Below are positions 24,219 through 32,158 of a DNA stretch of 48,489 nucleotides, in pieces (the stretch's first letter is position 1; every line of letters starts with the position of its first letter). The notes beneath the pieces were generated by a model, which searched no databases, had not been told where the DNA came from, and saw only the letters and a list, made by a program, of their open reading frames with translations. This stretch comes from Solirubrobacteraceae bacterium (GTDB taxonomy: Bacteria > Actinomycetota > Thermoleophilia > Solirubrobacterales > Solirubrobacteraceae), in assembly GCA_017882375.1 (NCBI GenBank), contig JADGPP010000016.1, positions 1 to 48,489 on the forward strand, given 5' to 3'. The translations under genes and the position numbers were made by a program.

Positions 24219-25381
24219 GCGCTCCCGAGTCTCCTTCGAGCGCCGACCTCGACGCGCCGGCGAGCCGGTCGCGCACACGGACCTCCGAGCCCGCAGCGCC
24301 GCGGCGCGACGTACCGCTGTTGGAAGCCGAGCACCTGCGGGTCCTCTTCCCGGTGCGCGCCGGCGTGCTGGGACGCACCCGTGAGCATGTGCACGCGGTC
24401 GACGACGTCACGCTGTGGTTGGACGAGGGCGAGACGCTCGGCGTCGTCGGCGAGTCTGGCTGCGGCAAGACCACGCTGATCCGTACTCTCGCGCGCCTCG
24501 TGGCGGTGACGGCGGGCATCATCCGCTTCGACGGCCAGGACATCACGAGGGCCTCGCGAGGCGAGCTGGAGCCTGTGCGTCGCAAGCTGCAGATGGTCTT
24601 CCAGGACCCTCAGGCGTCGCTCAACCCGCGCAAGCGGATCGGACAGATCCTGGCCACTCCGCTGCGACAGCGCGGCGTGCAGCGCGCCGAGATCGAGGAC
24701 GGCGCGCGCGAGCTGCTGGCTCGCGTCGGCCTGAACCCCGAGCACCTGAGCCGCTATCCCCACGAGTTCTCCGGCGGGCAGCGCCAGCGCATCGGCATCG
24801 CGCGGGCGCTGGCGATGAACCCACGCCTGATCATGCTCGACGAGCCGGTCTCGGCGCTCGACGTCTCGGTGCAGGCGCAGGTCATCAATCTGCTCGACGA
24901 GCTCCAGGACGAGATGCAGCTGAGCTACATGTTCGTCGCGCACGACCTCTCGGTCGTGCGCCATGTCTCTGACCGAATAGCCGTGATGTACCTCGGCAAG
25001 ATCGTCGAGAGCTCACCCGCCGAGGAGCTTTACACGAAGCCGATTCACCCATACACCGCAGCGCTCCTGGCGGCCGTCCCGATCCCCGATCCACGGGAGA
25101 ACCGGCGGCGTGATCGCAGCGTCGTGCAGGGAGAACCACCGAACCCGATCACCCCGCCTCCCGGGTGCCGCTTTCACACACGTTGTCCGCGCGCGACTGA
25201 CATCTGCCGCGCGGTCGAGCCGCTGCTCGCGTCGTATCCGAGCGGCCATCTCGCGGCATGCCATCATCCGCTGAACGTGACCGAGGCCGAGCTGCTGAAC
25301 GTGACCCGCTCAGACGCGAGCCCGTTGAGTGCCGGCTCGGAGCTGCCGTCGTCACAGGGATCGGCCGATAGGTCCCCTTGA
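24215..25381 (+). CDS. Peptide ABC transporter ATPase, DppF/OppF type
   Basis: Protein of 388 aa. The first 35 residues are a Ser/Ala/Arg-rich leader, then LLEAEHLRVLFPVRAG. Walker A is GESGCGKTT, Q-loop VFQDPQASLNPRKR, signature FSGGQRQRIG, Walker B LIMLDEPVSALD. The C-terminal family domain contains GCRFHTRCPRATDIC, with cysteines as in DppD, then a Ser-rich tail. The ATG overlaps the dppD-like stop by 4 bp. It is the last transporter gene; an M20 peptidase follows 66 bp later. Confidence 0.94.
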   Translation: MSAPESPSSADLDAPASRSRTRTSEPAAPRRDVPLLEAEHLRVLFPVRAGVLGRTREHVHAVDDVTLWLDEGETLGVVGESGCGKTTLIRTLARLVAVTAGIIRFDGQDITRASRGELEPVRRKLQMVFQDPQASLNPRKRIGQILATPLRQRGVQRAEIEDGARELLARVGLNPEHLSRYPHEFSGGQRQRIGIARALAMNPRLIMLDEPVSALDVSVQAQVINLLDELQDEMQLSYMFVAHDLSVVRHVSDRIAVMYLGKIVESSPAEELYTKPIHPYTAALLAAVPIPDPRENRRRDRSVVQGEPPNPITPPPGCRFHTRCPRATDICRAVEPLLASYPSGHLAACHHPLNVTEAELLNVTRSDASPLSAGSELPSSQGSADRSP

Positions 25382-25447
25382 CATGAGCCGACGCAGGCAC
25401 GCACCGCCGCGCGCGGTGACCTCCCACGACATGCGATCCTCGCGGCA

Positions 25448-26779
25448 ATGAGCGCCCACTCCGCAGGCGCGGAGGCGCGGGAGCTGCTCAGCCGGCTCGT
25501 CGCCTTCGACACGGTCAACCCGCCGGGCAACGAGCGCGCGGCGCAGGAGTACCTCGCCGATCATCTGCAGCGGGCGGGCTTTGACTGTGAGCTGCTCGGT
25601 GCCGAGCCGGGGCGGCCGAACCTGCTGGCGCGCCTGCGTCCGGCCGACGGCCCGCCGCCGGATCAGCCGGCCGGCGGCGGTCCGACGCTGTGCCTTCTCG
25701 GGCACGTCGACACGGTGCTCGCGGACGCGTCGGAGTGGACGCACGACCCGTGGTCGGGGGATGTCGTCGATGGCTATCTGTGGGGCCGCGGCTCGCTGGA
25801 CATGAAGTCGCAGGTCGCCGCGGAGATCGCCGCGGCGGCTTCGCTGGCGCGCTCGGGCTGGCGCCCGGCCGGTGGAGAGCTGCTGATCGCGGCGGTCGTC
25901 GACGAGGAGACCGGCGGATCGCTGGGAGCGGAATGGATCACCAAGACGCACCCGGAGAAGGTCCGCTGCGATCTGCTCGTCAACGAGGGCGGCGGCGGCT
26001 TCTTCGAGTACGCGGGCAAACGCTGCTACGGCGTGTGCTGCGCGGAGAAGGGGGTGTTCCGCTTCACGGTGACGACCGACGGCGTCGCCGGCCACGCGTC
26101 GATGCCGGGGATGGGCGACAACGCGCTGCTGAAGATGGCGCCCGTGCTCGCGCGCCTGGCAGAGCGCCAGCCCTCCTACGAGCTGACCGACGAGCCGCGC
26201 GCGCTGCTGGCGGGGATCGGTGAGGACCCCGCGGACGCGAGCGGCTCGATCGCGCGACTGCGCGAAGCCGAGCCGATGCTGGCGACGATGTTCGAGCCGA
26301 TGTTCGGCGTGACGTTCACGCCGACGCGCATCGCCGCGTCGGAGAAGATCAACGTGATCCCCAGCCGCGCCGAGCTGAAGGTCGACTGCCGCGTGCCGCC
26401 GGGGCTGGGCGAGCAGGAGGTGCGTCGCGGGATCGCCGAGGTGCTCGGCGACGACGGCTTTCGCATCGACTTCACCGAGCGCGTGAAGGGCAACCGTTCG
26501 CCGATGCAATCGGCGCTGATGGACACGATCATCAATTGGATCGGCGAGCGCGATCCCGGTGCCGCGGTCGTGCCGGTGATCCTGCCCGGGTTCACCGACT
26601 CCCGCCACTTCCGCTCGGCGTTTCCCGAGTGCGTCGCCTATGGCTTCTTTCCCCAGCGCCACCAGTCGATGCTGCAGACGGCGCCGCTGATACACGGCGC
26701 CGACGAGCGCATCGACGTGCGCGACCTGCAGTTCGCCACGGAGTTCTACGTCGACCTGGCGACGCGCGCGCTCGGCTGA
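25448..26779 (+). CDS. M20-family zinc peptidase/deacylase
   Basis: Protein of 443 aa resembling ArgE/DapE/carboxypeptidase G2. Metal ligands and catalytic residues are visible: His86 and Asp88 (LGHVDTV), Asp118 (GRGSLDMKS), Glu153/Glu154 (VDEETGG), and a late His in the LIHGADERID segment. The dimerisation (lid) domain is recognisable from FTVTTDGVAGHASMPG. It removes an N-acyl group or a terminal residue from a small amide. Its place right after a peptide importer suggests it hydrolyses imported peptides, but the substrate cannot be read from the sequence. Confidence 0.9.
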   Translation: MSAHSAGAEARELLSRLVAFDTVNPPGNERAAQEYLADHLQRAGFDCELLGAEPGRPNLLARLRPADGPPPDQPAGGGPTLCLLGHVDTVLADASEWTHDPWSGDVVDGYLWGRGSLDMKSQVAAEIAAAASLARSGWRPAGGELLIAAVVDEETGGSLGAEWITKTHPEKVRCDLLVNEGGGGFFEYAGKRCYGVCCAEKGVFRFTVTTDGVAGHASMPGMGDNALLKMAPVLARLAERQPSYELTDEPRALLAGIGEDPADASGSIARLREAEPMLATMFEPMFGVTFTPTRIAASEKINVIPSRAELKVDCRVPPGLGEQEVRRGIAEVLGDDGFRIDFTERVKGNRSPMQSALMDTIINWIGERDPGAAVVPVILPGFTDSRHFRSAFPECVAYGFFPQRHQSMLQTAPLIHGADERIDVRDLQFATEFYVDLATRALG

Positions 26780-26819
26780 GACCGTCGTCGCAAGGGGCGT
26801 GCGGCGCGCGCTGCGGACG

Positions 26820-26849
26820 TTTGCGCAGCTTTGCGCAGCTTTGCGCGGG
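26820..26849. repeat. Three tandem 10-bp repeats upstream of the ftsH-like gene
   Basis: TTTGCGCAGC at 26820-26829 and 26830-26839, and a degenerate third unit TTTGCGCGGG at 26840-26849. The spacing is one helical turn, 75 bp before the likely start at 26924, so it could be an operator or a slippage product. Confidence 0.7.
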
Positions 26850-26923
26850 ACTGGCCGAAGACTCCCTGCGATTTAGCGGGAGTAGCCCTCGCAATCGAAC
26901 ATTCGATTAGCGATACTCGACCG

Positions 26924-28621
26924 ATGCCAAGGATGGTGTACTTGCTGGAGCGGGTGAACGCGGGAGTGGAATCGGTCGTTCGCGGCGTGATCGGCGCACC
27001 GTCGCGACACCTCGCAGACGCGCTGGTGACCTACGGTCACACCTCGCACGCGCTCGTGCCGGTCGCGAGCGCGGCGCCCGTCGCGGCGGCGGCGCCGCAG
27101 ACCTCGCTCGTGCAGGACATCCAGACGTGGGCCTACAACTGGTCGCCGGTCGTGATGATCCTGTTCTTCACGGCGCTGCTGTTCGTGATGTGGCGGACGC
27201 TGAAGGTGATGCCGCGGGTCAAGCCGCAGCAGATCAAGCCGGCGTCGAACCAGTCGGTCTCGTTCGCCGACATCGCCGGCGTCGACGAGGCGAAGGCCGA
27301 GCTGGAGGAGATCGTCGAGTTCCTGCGCGATCCCAAGCCGTTTGCAAAACTGGGGGCGAAGGTGCCCAAGGGCGTGCTGCTGCACGGGCCGCCGGGCACC
27401 GGCAAGACGCTGCTGGCGAAGGCCGTCGCGCACGAATCTGGCGCGCAGTTCTTCGCCCAGTCGGCGTCCTCGTTCGTGGAGATGTTCGCCGGGCTCGGCG
27501 CGGCGCGCATCCGCCGGCTGTTCGCGATCGCGCGCAAGCACGAACCGGCGATCATCTTCATCGACGAGCTCGACGCCGTCGGCGGGCGGCGCGGGTCGGA
27601 CATCTCCGGCGAGAAGGACCAGACGCTCAACCAGCTGCTCGTGGAGATGGACGGCTTCGCCGGCAGCGGCCGCGTCGTCGTGATCGCCGCCTCGAACCTG
27701 CTCGACAAGCTCGACCCGGCGCTGCTGCGCCCGGGGCGCTTCGACCGCCAGGTGTTCGTCGTGCCGCCGGATGTGCGCGGCCGCGAAGGCGTGCTGAAGG
27801 TGCACACGCGCGACAAGCCGCTGGCGGACGTCGACCTCGGCATCATCGCGCAGCAGACCAGCGGCCTGACGGGCGCGGATCTCGCGAACATCTGCAACGA
27901 GGCGGCGATCTTCGCGACGCGGCGCAAGAGCGCGACGATCGCGATCGGCGACTTCGACTCGGCGATCGAGCGCGTGATCGCCGGCGTGCAGTCGCGGCGC
28001 GTGCTCAACTCGCACGAGAAGCACGTCGTGGCCTTCCACGAGGCCGGGCATGCGCTGTGCGGCGAGCTGCTGCCGTCGGTCGATCGCGTGCACCGCATCT
28101 CGATCGTCCCGCGCGGGCAGGCGCTCGGCTACACGCTGAACCTGCCGGCCGAGGACCGCTATCTGAAGACGCGCGAGGAGCTGCTCGACTACATGACCGT
28201 GCTGCTCGGCGGGCGCGCGGCCGAGCAGGTCGTGTTCGGCGCGATCACCACCGGCGCCTCGGACGATCTCAAGCGCGTCGCCTCGATCGCCCACCAGATG
28301 GTCCACGACTTTGCGATGGGTACAGCGGGCATGGGACGCTCGCCCGACGGCGACGTGCAGCTGTCAGAGACGACGCTGCGCATCCGCGACGAGGAGCGCC
28401 AGGATCTCGTCGAGGAGGCGCGGCGTGCGGCGCAGCGGATGATCATCGCGCACCGCGCCGAGCTCGACGCGCTGGCGCACGAGCTGCTCGAGCGCGAGGT
28501 GCTCGAGCGCGACTCGATCGAGCGGATCATGGCCGGCGTGCCGCGCCTGGAGCGCGCCCCGGGCGTCGGCCTGCGCGTCGTCGCGGCGGCGAGCGCAAGC
28601 GACGCGATCTCGCACGAATAG
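26924..28621 (+). CDS. ftsH: FtsH-type AAA+ zinc metalloprotease, short form
   Basis: Protein of 565 aa. Only one membrane helix is clear (about 73-93, WSPVVMILFFTALLFVMW); the N-terminal 70 residues are Ala/Val-rich and do not resemble the usual periplasmic domain. AAA module: Walker A GPPGTGKT (155-162), pore loop FVEMFAGLGA, Walker B IIFIDELDA (210-218), GRFDRQVF. Protease: HEAGH at 372-376 and the third zinc-ligand region TGASDDLKRV. The family degrades membrane and regulatory proteins. The start at 26924 is the first plausible ATG; one at 26933 is also possible. It is smaller than classical FtsH and may be a paralogue. Confidence 0.9.
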   Translation: MPRMVYLLERVNAGVESVVRGVIGAPSRHLADALVTYGHTSHALVPVASAAPVAAAAPQTSLVQDIQTWAYNWSPVVMILFFTALLFVMWRTLKVMPRVKPQQIKPASNQSVSFADIAGVDEAKAELEEIVEFLRDPKPFAKLGAKVPKGVLLHGPPGTGKTLLAKAVAHESGAQFFAQSASSFVEMFAGLGAARIRRLFAIARKHEPAIIFIDELDAVGGRRGSDISGEKDQTLNQLLVEMDGFAGSGRVVVIAASNLLDKLDPALLRPGRFDRQVFVVPPDVRGREGVLKVHTRDKPLADVDLGIIAQQTSGLTGADLANICNEAAIFATRRKSATIAIGDFDSAIERVIAGVQSRRVLNSHEKHVVAFHEAGHALCGELLPSVDRVHRISIVPRGQALGYTLNLPAEDRYLKTREELLDYMTVLLGGRAAEQVVFGAITTGASDDLKRVASIAHQMVHDFAMGTAGMGRSPDGDVQLSETTLRIRDEERQDLVEEARRAAQRMIIAHRAELDALAHELLEREVLERDSIERIMAGVPRLERAPGVGLRVVAAASASDAISHE

Positions 28622-28668
28622 CGTTGCCAAGCGCGGCGAGCTCGTGCTCGCCCAATAGACTGCGGGGC

Positions 28669-29088
28669 GTGTTCAAGCGCATCGACCACATCGGCGTCGC
28701 CGTCGAGCAGATAGAGCCGGCGCTGGCGCTCTACCGAGACAGCTTCGAACTCGAGCTCGCCCACCGCGAGGTCGTCGAGGAGCAGGGCGTCGAGGCGGTC
28801 CTGCTGGACGTCGGCGAGAGCCACGTGGAGCTGCTCGCGCCGCTCGGCGCCGACACGCCGGTGGGGAAGTTCCTCGCCAAGAACGGCCCCGGGCTGCACC
28901 ACGTGGCCTACCAGGTGCAGGACATCGACGCGACGCTCGGCGCGCTCAAGCAGGCCGGCGTGGCGCTGATCGACGAGACCCCGCGCGCCGGCATCCGCGG
29001 CTCGCGCGTCGCCTTCGTGCACCCGCGCGCGACCGCCGGCGTGCTCACCGAGATCGTCGAGCCGGCCGCCGGCGCGGGAGCGCACTGA
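28669..29088 (+). CDS. mce: Methylmalonyl-CoA epimerase
   Basis: Protein of 139 aa with a GTG start. It belongs to the glyoxalase/VOC fold. Metal-binding signatures: RIDHIGVAVEQIEPAL (first His), ESHVELLAPLG (Glu), GLHHVAYQVQDID (His) and GVLTEIVEP (Glu). It interconverts (2R)- and (2S)-methylmalonyl-CoA in propionate and odd-chain or branched amino acid breakdown, before the B12-dependent mutase, which is not in the window. The stop overlaps the next start by 1 bp. Confidence 0.92.
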   Translation: MFKRIDHIGVAVEQIEPALALYRDSFELELAHREVVEEQGVEAVLLDVGESHVELLAPLGADTPVGKFLAKNGPGLHHVAYQVQDIDATLGALKQAGVALIDETPRAGIRGSRVAFVHPRATAGVLTEIVEPAAGAGAH

Positions 29089-29306
29089 TGGCCGGCGGCA
29101 AGCAGCACATCAGCGTCGGCTTCCAGGGTGGGCAGGTGCTCTCGCTGCGCGTCGGCGACGATCAGCTCAAGGCGCTGCAAAAGGTGCTCGGCAACACCGG
29201 CTGGCACGAGCTCCAGACCGAGGAGGGGCCGGTGCGGTTGGATCTTGCGCAGCTTGTCTATGTTCGGTCGGAGAGTTCCGACCTACGAGTAGGCTTCGGC
29301 ACCTAA
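29088..29306 (+). CDS. Small conserved hypothetical protein coupled to the epimerase
   Basis: Protein of 72 aa whose ATG overlaps the epimerase stop (TGATG). The composition is that of a small beta-rich domain (QHISVGFQGGQVLSLRVGDD, then LVYVRSESSDLRVGFG), with no signal or membrane segment and no cysteines. I do not recognise the family. The tight coupling suggests co-production with the epimerase; a terminator-like hairpin follows its stop. Confidence 0.65.
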   Translation: MAGGKQHISVGFQGGQVLSLRVGDDQLKALQKVLGNTGWHELQTEEGPVRLDLAQLVYVRSESSDLRVGFGT

Positions 29307-29325
29307 CGCGCCGCTGAGCGGCGCG
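29307..29325 (+). terminator. GC hairpin right after the stop codon
   Basis: CGCGCCGC, loop TGA, GCGGCGCG forms an 8-bp stem directly after the stop at 29306. No long T tract follows (AGACTTTGT). It ends the epimerase pair and precedes the 45-nt repeat. Confidence 0.6.
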
Positions 29326-29332
29326 AGACTTT

Positions 29333-29377
29333 GTCCTCCCTCGCTCATGTGCGGAGCACATTTCGCTCACTGCGTCC
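29333..29377. repeat. 45-nt extragenic hairpin repeat, copy 1
   Basis: It matches 31116-31160 at 39 of 45 positions by eye. It contains the hairpin ATGTGC-GGA-GCACAT flanked by TCGCTC on the left and TTCGCTC on the right. In copy 2 the outermost stem pair A-T is replaced by G-C, a compensating change. It lies just after a terminator-like hairpin. Confidence 0.8.
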
Positions 29378-29413
29378 GCGTCTCGCTTGCTCATCGACCC
29401 GTTAGGGAGAGTT

Positions 29414-30007
29414 ATGTCCCCTGACGAACAACTACTGCGGATCGCGCGGACTTGTGGGCATACGGCTGCGCTGGAGCGGGCGGTTGGGCGGTTTACGCTG
29501 CTCGGGGAGCATGCGGGGGTGTGGTTGGCGATCGGGATCGCGGGGCAGGCGGTCGATCCGCCGCGGCGGGAGGGCTGGTGGCGGGCGACCGGGACGGTGG
29601 CGGGCGTGTATGTGCTGAACACGGCGATCAAGTTGGTCGTGCGCCGCCGCCGGCCGCGGCTGACCGGACTGCCGCCGGTGATCGGCACGCCGACGATGCT
29701 GAGCTTTCCCAGCGCGCACGCCTCGACGGCGTTCGCCGGCGCGCTGGCGTATTCGCGGGTCGGGCTGCCGGCTGCGCCGCTGTATGCGCTTGCGGCGGGG
29801 CTGGCCTACTCGCGCCTGTACCTCGGCGTGCACTACCCCTCCGACGTGCTCGCCGGGGCGCTGCTCGGCACGGCCGTCGCGGCTTGGCGAAGCGACGGCG
29901 GCGACGAGCCGGGGGGGCCTGTGCAGCCGTCGGGCGCGGGCGTCGGCGCGAGCTCCAACGGCCACGCGCGCCTGCCGCACGATCCGCTCGCGCCGAGGCT
30001 GGCATGA
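29414..30007 (+). CDS. PAP2-family membrane phosphatase
   Basis: Protein of 197 aa. The ATG at 29414 is chosen because GGGAGAG lies 4 nt upstream. Phosphatase motifs: KLVVRRRRPR (C1), FPSAHAST (C2, with PSAH for the common PSGH) and SRLYLGVHYPSDVLAG (C3, catalytic His and Asp). The segments between are hydrophobic helices. The family dephosphorylates lipid phosphates such as undecaprenyl diphosphate or phosphatidylglycerol phosphate at the membrane. The polar tail after about residue 165 is variable. The stop overlaps the ychF start by 4 bp. Confidence 0.88.
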   Translation: MSPDEQLLRIARTCGHTAALERAVGRFTLLGEHAGVWLAIGIAGQAVDPPRREGWWRATGTVAGVYVLNTAIKLVVRRRRPRLTGLPPVIGTPTMLSFPSAHASTAFAGALAYSRVGLPAAPLYALAAGLAYSRLYLGVHYPSDVLAGALLGTAVAAWRSDGGDEPGGPVQPSGAGVGASSNGHARLPHDPLAPRLA

Positions 30008-31089
30008 GCACGCGCATCGGCATCGTCGGCATGCCCAACGCCGGCAAGTCGTCGCTGTTCAACGCGCTGACGAAGGCCGGTGTCGAGGCGGCCAACTATC
30101 CGTTCACGACGATCGAGCCGAACGTCGCCGTCGTGCCCGTTCACGACGAGCGCCTGGAAGCGGTCGCACAGACGGTCGGCGCGTCGGAGATCGTCTGGGA
30201 CACGGTCGACTTCCACGACATCGCCGGCCTCGTCGCCGGCGCGCACGAGGGCGAGGGGTTGGGCAATCGCTTCCTCGCCAACATCCGCGAGACGGACGCG
30301 ATCGTGCACGTGGTGCGCGCCCACGGCGACGAGAACGTCGTGCACCCCGAAGGCAGCGTCGACGCGCTGCGCGACATCGAAACGATCGAGACCGAGCTCG
30401 TGCTCGCCGATCTCGAGCAGGCCGAGCGGCGCCTGGAGCGCGTCACCAGGCAGGCTCGCGGCGGCGAGCGGGCGCTGATCGCCGAGCAGGCGTGGCTGGC
30501 GCAGGTCGTCGCCGAGCTGCAGGCCGGTCGCCCGGCGCGCGGCGTGGCGCTGTCCGAGGAGGCGCCGAACGCCGCCCGCGATCTCGGCTCGCTCACCGCC
30601 AAGCCGGTGCTGTTCGTCGCCAACGTCGACGAGGGCTCAGAGGAGATCCCCGCCGCGATCACCGCGCACGCGCAGGCGCAGGGCGCAGGCGCCGTGGCCG
30701 TCTCCTCGCGCATCGAGGCCGAGCTCGCCGAGCTCGAGGACGACGACGCGGCGGCGATGCGCGAGGAGCTCGGCGTCAGCGAGTCAGGGCTGCAGCGCGT
30801 CGTGCGCGAGGCATTTGCGCTGCTGCGCCTGATCGCCTTCTTCACCGCCGGCGAGGCCAAGCCTGCGCAGTCCTGGCACCTGCGCCAGGGGCTCACCGCG
30901 TGGCACGCCGCCGGCGAGATCCACTCCGACATCCAGAAGGGCTTCGTGCGCGCCGAGGTGATCGGCTGGCGCGAGCTCGTCGACGCCGGTGGCTACGCCG
31001 GCGCGCGCGAACGCGGCACGCTGCGCCTGGAGGGCCGCGACTACACGATGTCCGACGGGGACGTGATCACCGTCAAGTTCACGCCCTAG
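30004..31089 (+). CDS. ychF: Redox-regulated/ribosome-binding ATPase YchF (OLA1 family)
   Basis: Protein of 361 aa. G1 is GMPNAGKSSL (9-18), followed by NYPFTTIEPNVAVVPV, DIAGLVAGAHEGEGLGN (G3 region) and VLFVANVDE in the place of the usual NKxD, as is normal for this ATP-preferring family. A coiled-coil arm (about 130-190) and the C-terminal TGS domain (FFTAGEAKPAQSWHLRQG and so on) are present. The protein binds ribosomes and affects stress responses. It is coupled to the PAP2 gene by ATGA overlap. A frame that is open further upstream is chance. Confidence 0.95.
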   Translation: MSTRIGIVGMPNAGKSSLFNALTKAGVEAANYPFTTIEPNVAVVPVHDERLEAVAQTVGASEIVWDTVDFHDIAGLVAGAHEGEGLGNRFLANIRETDAIVHVVRAHGDENVVHPEGSVDALRDIETIETELVLADLEQAERRLERVTRQARGGERALIAEQAWLAQVVAELQAGRPARGVALSEEAPNAARDLGSLTAKPVLFVANVDEGSEEIPAAITAHAQAQGAGAVAVSSRIEAELAELEDDDAAAMREELGVSESGLQRVVREAFALLRLIAFFTAGEAKPAQSWHLRQGLTAWHAAGEIHSDIQKGFVRAEVIGWRELVDAGGYAGARERGTLRLEGRDYTMSDGDVITVKFTP

Positions 31090-31091
31090 CG

Positions 31092-31115
31092 GCCGCTGGC
31101 ACGGCGCCAGGCGGC
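31092..31115 (+). terminator. GC hairpin after ychF
   Basis: GCCGCTGGC and GCCAGGCGGC pair with one bulged base just after the stop at 31089. There is no T tract. The second copy of the 45-nt repeat begins at the next base. Confidence 0.45.
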
Positions 31116-31160
31116 GTCCTCAGTCGCTCGTGTGCAGAGCACACTTCGCTCCCTGCGTCC
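31116..31160. repeat. 45-nt extragenic hairpin repeat, copy 2
   Basis: Hairpin GTGTGC-AGA-GCACAC at 31130-31144 inside the same flanks as copy 1 at 29333-29377. It lies between the ends of the converging ychF and exonuclease genes, again right behind a stop codon and a GC hairpin. Confidence 0.8.
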
Positions 31161-31185
31161 TTGCCTGGCTTGGCCAGCGAGAGCG

Positions 31186-32085
31186 CTAGGCGAGCTTCTC
31201 GAGCCGGTCCGCCAGGCGGCGCATTCCCAGCTCGCGCGCGTGGCGCGCGCCGCCGGCGAAGTCCGTCGGGCCGTCCGGCGGCGCCTTGACGTCGATGCGC
31301 TGGAGCGTTGCGATGTGCTTGAACGCGCGCAGCAGCTCGTCGTTCTCGCGCAGCGCCGCCGCTGCGCGCGGGCGCATCTCGTCGTCGTCGCGGCGGACCT
31401 TGTCGACGAGCGCGTGCGCGGCAGCGAGCACGTCCTCCAGCGAGCCGTAGCGGCGCAGCAGCTCGGCCGCCGTCTTCGCGCCGATCCCCGGCGCGCCCGG
31501 CAGGCCGTCGGAGGGGTCGCCGCGCAGCGCGATGAAGTCGGGCACGAGCGCCGGCTCCACGCCGTAGCGCTCGCGCACCTGCGCCGGGCCCAGCTGCGCC
31601 GTCTCGCCGCCCTTGCGCAGCTCGAGCACCGCCACGCGCTCGCTCACAGCCCCGTACAGATCGCGGTCGCCGGTCATCAGCAGCGCCCGACCGCCGCGCT
31701 CTTCCTCGGCGCGAGCGAACGAGAACATCACGTCGTCGGCCTCCAGGCTGTCGCTGCCGCTGACCACCCAGCCGAGGCTCGCCAGCAGGTCCGGCGCGCG
31801 CTGCCACTGCCACGCCAGCTCCGGCGGCATCGGATCGCGATGGGCGTGGTAGGCCGGGTACAGCTTCACGCGGTAGTCCGCCTCCTCCGCCCCCGTGCAC
31901 GCCACCACACATCGCGGACGCGCCGTCAGGCGCGCATCTAAAAATCCCAAGATCGCATTGACCGTTCCCAGCAGCGCGTTCACAGGACGATCCTCCGGGC
32001 CGACGATCGATTTCGGCAGAGCGAAGAATGAGCGGTAGAGCAGCCACGGAACGTCTGCCGTCAGCAGCGGCGCAGGGGCGGGCAT
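31186..32085 (-). CDS. 5'-3' exonuclease (flap endonuclease-like)
   Basis: Protein of 299 aa homologous to the N-terminal nuclease domain of DNA polymerase I, here free-standing. Features: LLTADVPWLLYRSFFALP (metal-binding Asp, with V-P where G-S is usual), GSDSLEADDV and TGDRDLYGAV (acidic cluster), and the helix-three-turn-helix GLPGAPGIGAKTAAELL that grips the DNA backbone. It would remove RNA primers or flaps. The start at 32085 begins MPAPAPLLTAD; a longer frame upstream is not conserved in style. It converges with ychF. Confidence 0.92.
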   Translation of the reverse strand: MPAPAPLLTADVPWLLYRSFFALPKSIVGPEDRPVNALLGTVNAILGFLDARLTARPRCVVACTGAEEADYRVKLYPAYHAHRDPMPPELAWQWQRAPDLLASLGWVVSGSDSLEADDVMFSFARAEEERGGRALLMTGDRDLYGAVSERVAVLELRKGGETAQLGPAQVRERYGVEPALVPDFIALRGDPSDGLPGAPGIGAKTAAELLRRYGSLEDVLAAAHALVDKVRRDDDEMRPRAAAALRENDELLRAFKHIATLQRIDVKAPPDGPTDFAGGARHARELGMRRLADRLEKLA

Positions 32086-32158
32086 GCCGCGCAGGTTACG
32101 GCGGCCACGACGGCTTCGGCCGCCTGGGCACAGCGAGTCGCGCGGCTGCCGGCCGGTT

